This document shows, in pieces, positions 61,688 through 64,000 of a DNA stretch of 64,000 nt. Below the pieces are notes generated by a model. That model worked only from the letters and a program-made list of their open reading frames with translations. It was not told where the DNA came from and ran no database searches. The DNA comes from Ancylobacter amanitiformis (GTDB lineage: Bacteria; Pseudomonadota; Alphaproteobacteria; Rhizobiales; Xanthobacteraceae). The position numbers and the translations under genes were made by a program. Location of the stretch: NCBI RefSeq assembly GCF_030814815.1, contig NZ_JAUSVR010000019.1, positions 1 to 64,000 of the forward strand, written 5' to 3'. Positions within the stretch are counted from its first letter, which is position 1, and each line of letters opens with the position of its first letter.

Positions 61688-63009
61688 TCTCGCTGCGCCG
61701 CCGCCTCTTTCTCATCCTCCTGGCGGCCACGGGGCTGATCTGGCTGTGCGCGGTGGCGTGGATCAGCATTGGCAGCCGCAGCGAGCTGGAGCGCGTGCTC
61801 GACACAAGGCTGCAGGAGGCGGCGCGCATGGTGCACTCGCTGGTGATGACAGGCGAACGCATGCAGGGCGCGCCAGAGATGGGGCCTGCCAGCATCCTGC
61901 CCTCCGCTGCGGGGGGCTATGAGCGTCAGCTCTCCTGCCAGATCTGGTCCTTCGATGGCCGGCTGCTCGCCCGGTCCTCCGGTGCGCCCGAGGCCGTGCT
62001 GGCCGGTGAGCGCGAGGGTTTCACCGACCGCGAGGTCGATGGCGAGACCTGGCGCGTCTACACCATCGTGGACCCGCAAAAGGATGTCCGGGTGGTGGTC
62101 GGCGACCGGATCGGGCTGCGCGACAAGCTGGTGCGCGATCTCGTCGCCGGCCTCGCCGCCCCGGCGCTGCTCGCCATGCCGCTGCTGGGGCTGCTGATCT
62201 GGTGGAGCCTCGGGCGTGGGCTTCGCCCTCTCAACAAGGCGGCGGAAGAGATCGCCGCACGCGAGGGCGAGGACATGCGTCCGGTGCCCCCGGACGGCGC
62301 GCCTTCGGAAATCCAGCCCTTGATCGGCGCCCTCAACGGGTTGTTCGCCAAGGTGGAAGCCGCGCGGGCCCATGAGCGCGATGTCACCGCCTTCGCCGCG
62401 CATGAATTGCGTACGCCGCTGGCGGGACTGAAAACACAAGCGCAGGTCGCTCTCGCGGCTGGCGAGGCTCAGGTGCGGGAGAACGCCCTGCGGCAGATCA
62501 TCGTCTCCGTGGATCGAGCCAGCCGCCTGGTAAAGCAGCTTCTGGCGCTGGCGCGTCTCGATGCGGGAGCCGCCGGCGCGGCAAGAGAGACGTCCATTGG
62601 CGCGTTGATCCGCGATATTGTTGCAGCGGTGCCGCATCCGCCGAATGTGAGGACCATCATCGACCCCGCGCTTGGCCCTCTGGTACGGCAGCTGGACCCC
62701 GACACGCTGTCTCTCGTGCTGCGCAATCTTCAGGAAAACGCGGTCCAGAACATGACCGCCGGTACGATCCGTTGGTTCGCGGAAGGGCCGGACAAACTTG
62801 TGATCGAGGATGAAGGTCCGGGAATTCCCGGTGAGGAACTTGGCCTCGTTCGCCAGCGTTTCTATCGCGGGCGCGCCGTGGCAGGGGCTGGCTCGGGTCT
62901 GGGTCTTGCCATCGCCGACACGGCCGCAACCCGGATCGGCGCCCATCTCGACCTCGCCAATCGCGAGGACAGGGCTGGACTGCGCGCCGTCGTCCAACTC
63001 TCCCCTTGA
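61684..63009 (+). CDS. Sensor histidine kinase (QseC/PmrB-like)
   Basis: The 441-residue kinase has two membrane helices (about 8-28 and 155-180), a periplasmic sensor between, and a HAMP linker. A HisKA domain holds the phospho-His in FAAHELRTPLAGLKTQAQ. The HATPase domain has NLQENAV, EDEGPGIP and GSGLGLAIADT motifs. It phosphorylates the regulator encoded just upstream. The signal may be metal or redox stress, judged from dsbD and the copper-related genes nearby. Confidence 0.92.
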   Translation: MISLRRRLFLILLAATGLIWLCAVAWISIGSRSELERVLDTRLQEAARMVHSLVMTGERMQGAPEMGPASILPSAAGGYERQLSCQIWSFDGRLLARSSGAPEAVLAGEREGFTDREVDGETWRVYTIVDPQKDVRVVVGDRIGLRDKLVRDLVAGLAAPALLAMPLLGLLIWWSLGRGLRPLNKAAEEIAAREGEDMRPVPPDGAPSEIQPLIGALNGLFAKVEAARAHERDVTAFAAHELRTPLAGLKTQAQVALAAGEAQVRENALRQIIVSVDRASRLVKQLLALARLDAGAAGAARETSIGALIRDIVAAVPHPPNVRTIIDPALGPLVRQLDPDTLSLVLRNLQENAVQNMTAGTIRWFAEGPDKLVIEDEGPGIPGEELGLVRQRFYRGRAVAGAGSGLGLAIADTAATRIGAHLDLANREDRAGLRAVVQLSP

Positions 63010-63042
63010 TTGGAAGGCCGGCGGCGCTGATTGGGGCGAGCG

Positions 63043-63570
63043 TCATTTGGTCGGCATTGTCGGGAGGCTCGGTCGTCGGGAAGCGTGAAAAAACTGGTCC
63101 AGACTGAGGCTGCCCCCGCCAAACACCATGAGGGCGAGCGCCATGGCGGCCCAGGGCAAATGGAAATTCGCCCAGCCCTCGGGAATGGTGAGCTGGATGA
63201 TCGCGGTCATCGCCAGCAGGCCGAGCGCGGCGAAACGCGTGCCGAGGCCGAGTACCAGGAGAACCGGCAACGCGATCTCGCCGATCCCGGCCGCGGCCGC
63301 CATCACCAGAGGGAATGGATAGGCATACTCGCCGCCAAGAATGTGGAGCCGGAACTCCTCCTCGAACAGGAAGCGCGCGCCGGTCGAGAGGTGCAGAAAG
63401 CTGTCCCATTTGGTCAGGCCGGACAGGAAGAACGGCACCGCCAGCGCAAAGCGCAGGGCCAGTAGCGGCAGCGATTGCGGGATCGAGGCGAGCAGGCGAT
63501 CGGCCTGTCGGACAAGCCCCGCCAGCGAGGCTCGGCCGTGTTGCGGCGCGTGCGCGGTCTCGAGGCTCAT
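63043..63570 (-). CDS. DoxX-family membrane protein
   Basis: The 175-residue protein has four membrane spans of the DoxX/DoxD type (ALRFALAVPFFLSGLTKWDSF as the first span region, quoted in part, and EIALPVLLVLGLGTRFAALGLL). Its start overlaps the stop of the DUF2063 gene as ATGA. In bufferin/Hvf operons a DoxX protein follows the DUF2063 gene, so this may be the last gene of such an operon. It converges with the kinase gene. Confidence 0.88.
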   Translation of the reverse strand: MSLETAHAPQHGRASLAGLVRQADRLLASIPQSLPLLALRFALAVPFFLSGLTKWDSFLHLSTGARFLFEEEFRLHILGGEYAYPFPLVMAAAAGIGEIALPVLLVLGLGTRFAALGLLAMTAIIQLTIPEGWANFHLPWAAMALALMVFGGGSLSLDQFFHASRRPSLPTMPTK

Positions 63571-64000
63571 GGCACGTCCCCTTGATGAATGCCGGCAAAC
63601 GCGCCCAGCGCATGCAGGCCGACCAGTGCGGCGCCGAAATCGAACGCCGGTTCATGGGCGAAGGCGGCCTCGGCGGCCTCGCCCAGCGGAGCGCCGCCAA
63701 ACAGCGCCTGTGCGAAAATTCCGTCCTGTGCCGGAACGATATGGACGTTGACGTCCATGTCCGGCCGCACCACGAGCACCGTCTCGGCGTCCCACGCCTC
63801 CATCGGCGGCACGGTCGCGCTCTGATGAGCGCCCCAGATCGAGCCGACCGGATGCGGCGAGCGAATAAGAGCCGCCGAGGGATGCGCGGCCAGCCGGAGG
63901 TTCGGCAGCGCGTCGGGCGCCATGGCGGCCACCGCCGAAAGATCGGGCAAGGCGGCGTCGGCGGCGTGATAGGCCCGGGTCCACGCGGCTTCCAGCCTTG
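63567..64000 (-). CDS. DUF2063-family protein (BufC/HvfC-like), C-terminal part, runs off window
   Basis: At least 144 residues are visible, with the N-terminus beyond position 64000. The segment EAAWTRAYHAADAALPDLSAVAAM, quoted in part, followed by LPNLRLAAHPSAALIRSPHPV and SIWGAHQ, is characteristic of the DUF2063 domain. DUF2063 proteins recruit the precursor peptide to the DUF692 enzyme that makes copper-binding thiooxazole/oxazolone bufferins. The DUF692 and precursor genes would lie outside the window. Confidence 0.8.
   Translation of the reverse strand, partial: RLEAAWTRAYHAADAALPDLSAVAAMAPDALPNLRLAAHPSAALIRSPHPVGSIWGAHQSATVPPMEAWDAETVLVVRPDMDVNVHIVPAQDGIFAQALFGGAPLGEAAEAAFAHEPAFDFGAALVGLHALGAFAGIHQGDVP

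Overview
This 64 kb window is uniformly GC-rich and gene-dense. Its gene content points to a free-living, metabolically versatile alphaproteobacterium. The clues are a DctBD/sigma-54 dicarboxylate system, many branched-chain-type and dipeptide-type ABC importers, LysR regulators, a persulfide/sulfite detoxification locus, and Hyphomicrobiales-style CTAGAGC intergenic palindromes. A Xanthobacteraceae-like organism (Ancylobacter/Starkeya/Xanthobacter type) is my inference, not something the sequence proves. No rRNA, tRNA or CRISPR array was seen.

Layout. 1-0.2 kb: start of an IS5-type transposase running off the edge, next to a palindromic repeat. 0.2-2.4 kb: LysR regulator divergent from a TDT-family anion/dicarboxylate carrier. 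2.6-7.4 kb: dctA divergent from dctBD, with a sigma-54 promoter and two DctD-type sites between them. 7.4-12.6 kb: a glutaryl-CoA module (gcdH, class III CoA-transferase, etfB, etfA) with a divergent LysR regulator. 12.8-13.8 kb: a frameshifted acuI-like reductase. 13.9-22.3 kb: an amide-sensing operon (amiC, amiR, an attenuator-like leader, a nitrilase-family amidase, a branched-chain-type ABC importer with a fused permease-ATPase, and a DUF1028 protein). 22.4-26.6 kb: a giant winged-helix/ATPase/TPR regulator divergent from an MFS transporter. 26.7-32.2 kb: a small hypothetical, a RibD-type reductase and cytochrome b561 facing a translationally coupled set (BchC-like dehydrogenase, aberrant PTPS/QueD protein, GT4 glycosyltransferase, methyltransferase). 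This set is the best candidate in the window for an undescribed pathway. 32.3-34.1 kb: opgH. 34.2-38.2 kb: a periplasmic molybdenum hydroxylase with a triheme cytochrome c.

38.7-39.8 kb: a lone tyrosine recombinase. 40.4-49.1 kb: a GntR/UTRA-controlled peptide-like uptake and catabolism locus (five ABC genes, a class V PLP enzyme, an M24 peptidase-like hydrolase), with three copies of a TTGYCTAGNCAA operator. 49.3-53.5 kb: an SDR, a TehA-like carrier, an isochorismatase-family hydrolase and a GlxA-type AraC regulator. 53.6-58.3 kb: a reactive sulfur module (ArsR repressor, peroxiredoxin, ETHE1-like persulfide dioxygenase, DUF442-SQR fusion, TauE exporter). 58.4-63.0 kb: a periplasmic thiol redox pair (DsbA-like protein and DsbD) divergent from a QseBC/PmrAB-like two-component system, with a perfect CTTAAG-N5-CTTAAG box between them. 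63.0-64.0 kb: DoxX plus a DUF2063 protein cut by the edge, which looks like the distal end of a copper-buffering RiPP (bufferin/Hvf) operon.

A recurring oddity is a set of short perfect or near-perfect tandem repeats (11-18 bp units, 2-5 copies) at gene ends, gene starts and in spacers. Seven such loci are listed.
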